Below are positions 5,836 through 6,615 of a DNA stretch of 6,615 nucleotides, piece after piece; positions within the stretch are counted from its first letter, which is position 1, and each line of letters begins with the position of its first letter. The position numbers and the translations under genes are program-made. The notes under the pieces are model-generated. The model was not told where the DNA came from. It searched no databases and worked only from the letters and a program-made list of their open reading frames with translations. This stretch comes from Verrucomicrobiota bacterium (GTDB lineage: Bacteria; Verrucomicrobiota; Verrucomicrobiia; Opitutales; Opitutaceae). The stretch covers positions 1 to 6,615 of the forward strand of contig JAEYQF010000261.1 of NCBI GenBank assembly GCA_023410155.1, given 5' to 3'.

Positions 5836-6615
5836 TCACGCCGCCAAGCCGGCCGTCAGCGCCAGCGCACCCTTCGCACGGTTGAGGATGTAGAGGTGGT
5901 AACCCGGGGCGCCGTTCGCGAGCAGATCACGAATCTGCGTGAGCGCCCAATCTATGCCGATCGTCTCCACGACCTCCGTGTTTTCCGCCGCGACCTCCAG
6001 CCGTGTGATCAACTTCGACGGGAGCGACGCCCCGCACATCGAGGTGAATCGCTGAATCTGTTTCAACGACAGGACCGGCATGATGCCCGGCACGATCGGC
6101 ACGTTGATGCCCGCCGCGCGGCAACGCTCCACGAAGCGGTAGTAGATCGCATTGTCGAAGAAGAGCTGCGTGGTCACGAAGCTCGCGCCCGCCTCGACCT
6201 TGCGACGCAGGTTTTCCAAATCGCTCTCAAGTGACGCTGCCTCCGGGTGTTTCTCGGGATAGCCTGCGACGCCGAGACAGAAATCCGGATGCCGCGTTTT
6301 GAGCAGCGCCGCCAAATCCGCCGCGTAGCGCAAGCCGTCCTTGTAAGGCGTAAACGTCGTCTCGCCTTTCGGCGGATCGCCGCGGAGCGTCATGATATTG
6401 CGATAGCCGCCTTCGTAAATCCGGTCCGCAACCGTCTCCAACTCAGCCCGCGAATGCCCGACACAGGTGAGGTGCGGCATCACGGTGAAGCCAAATTCGC
6501 GTCGGAGAATATCGCTGACCTGCGCCGTGCGTTCGCGCGTGCTGCCGCCGGCCCCGTAAGTCACCGACACAAAATCTGGCGCCATGCGCCTCAGCGCCGC
6601 GGCCGTGGGGCGCCA
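5836..6615 (-). CDS. metF: Methylenetetrahydrofolate reductase, missing its N-terminus at the window edge
   Basis: This flavoenzyme reduces 5,10-methylenetetrahydrofolate to 5-methyltetrahydrofolate, the methyl donor for methionine synthesis. The minus strand is open from base 6615 to the stop at 5838-5836, giving 259 residues with no start. A methionine at 6585 is internal, since the frame continues upstream (WRPTAAALRR) and the family needs about 40-50 more residues there. Those missing residues include the catalytic Glu of the FEFFPP motif. Visible family signatures are PDFVSVTYGAGGSTRERT (window residues 13-30), PHLTC (47-51), LRGDPP (77-82), GVAGYPEKHPEA, TQLFFDNAIYYRF, VPGIMPVLS and the C-terminal YHLYILNRAKGALAL. 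Length projects to about 300, matching bacterial MetF with a catalytic domain only. It converges on the membrane-protein gene with a 42-bp gap. No unusual residues are seen in the visible portion. Confidence 0.95.
   Translation of the reverse strand, partial: WRPTAAALRRMAPDFVSVTYGAGGSTRERTAQVSDILRREFGFTVMPHLTCVGHSRAELETVADRIYEGGYRNIMTLRGDPPKGETTFTPYKDGLRYAADLAALLKTRHPDFCLGVAGYPEKHPEAASLESDLENLRRKVEAGASFVTTQLFFDNAIYYRFVERCRAAGINVPIVPGIMPVLSLKQIQRFTSMCGASLPSKLITRLEVAAENTEVVETIGIDWALTQIRDLLANGAPGYHLYILNRAKGALALTAGLAA

Noticed and set aside
6583..6585. ATG as the metF start
   Set aside because: The frame continues open to the window edge, and the family needs about 40-50 further N-terminal residues including the catalytic glutamate motif, so this methionine is internal.
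1..6615. A defence island, mobile element or novel multi-gene system
   Set aside because: Every substantial coding region is a core metabolic or translation gene, except two small unknown proteins. No transposase, integrase, nuclease, toxin, reverse transcriptase or CRISPR repeat is visible.

Overview
The window is about 6.6 kb of high-GC bacterial chromosome, densely packed with housekeeping genes. The combination of an eIF1-like SUI1 factor, an uninterrupted sucA-sucB-lpd run, and starts without clear Shine-Dalgarno sequences would fit a verrucomicrobial (perhaps Opitutaceae-like) genome. That placement is inferred from protein style, not from any marker I can prove here.

Left part, minus strand: a 2-oxoglutarate dehydrogenase operon read right to left. 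It holds sucA (E1, 4583-1824), sucB (E2, 1720-458) and the first 120 codons of lpd (E3, from 360 off the left edge). These three subunits make one complex that converts 2-oxoglutarate to succinyl-CoA with NADH formation. The two spacers inside the operon (about 100 bp each) are unusual. Each holds a dyad whose arms are built from degenerate 7-bp units, with a different heptamer in each spacer. The sucB-lpd spacer also has a perfect 14-bp palindrome touching the sucB stop codon.

Middle, 4584-4773: a 190-bp divergent spacer with a compact GC-rich palindrome and no promoter I can call with confidence.

Right part, plus strand: three tightly spaced small genes. They are an 82-residue protein of unknown function (4774-5022), a SUI1/YciH translation factor (5026-5430) and a three-helix membrane protein (5437-5793). 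Spacers of 3 and 6 bp indicate one transcription unit. A 9-bp hairpin that begins inside the last stop codon lies in the short convergent gap before metF (minus strand, C-terminal 259 codons, start outside the window). MetF makes 5-methyltetrahydrofolate.

I see no mobile element, phage gene, CRISPR array, RNA gene or defence system. The items most worth a second look are the heptad dyads in the suc operon spacers and the small unknown gene coupled to the SUI1 factor.
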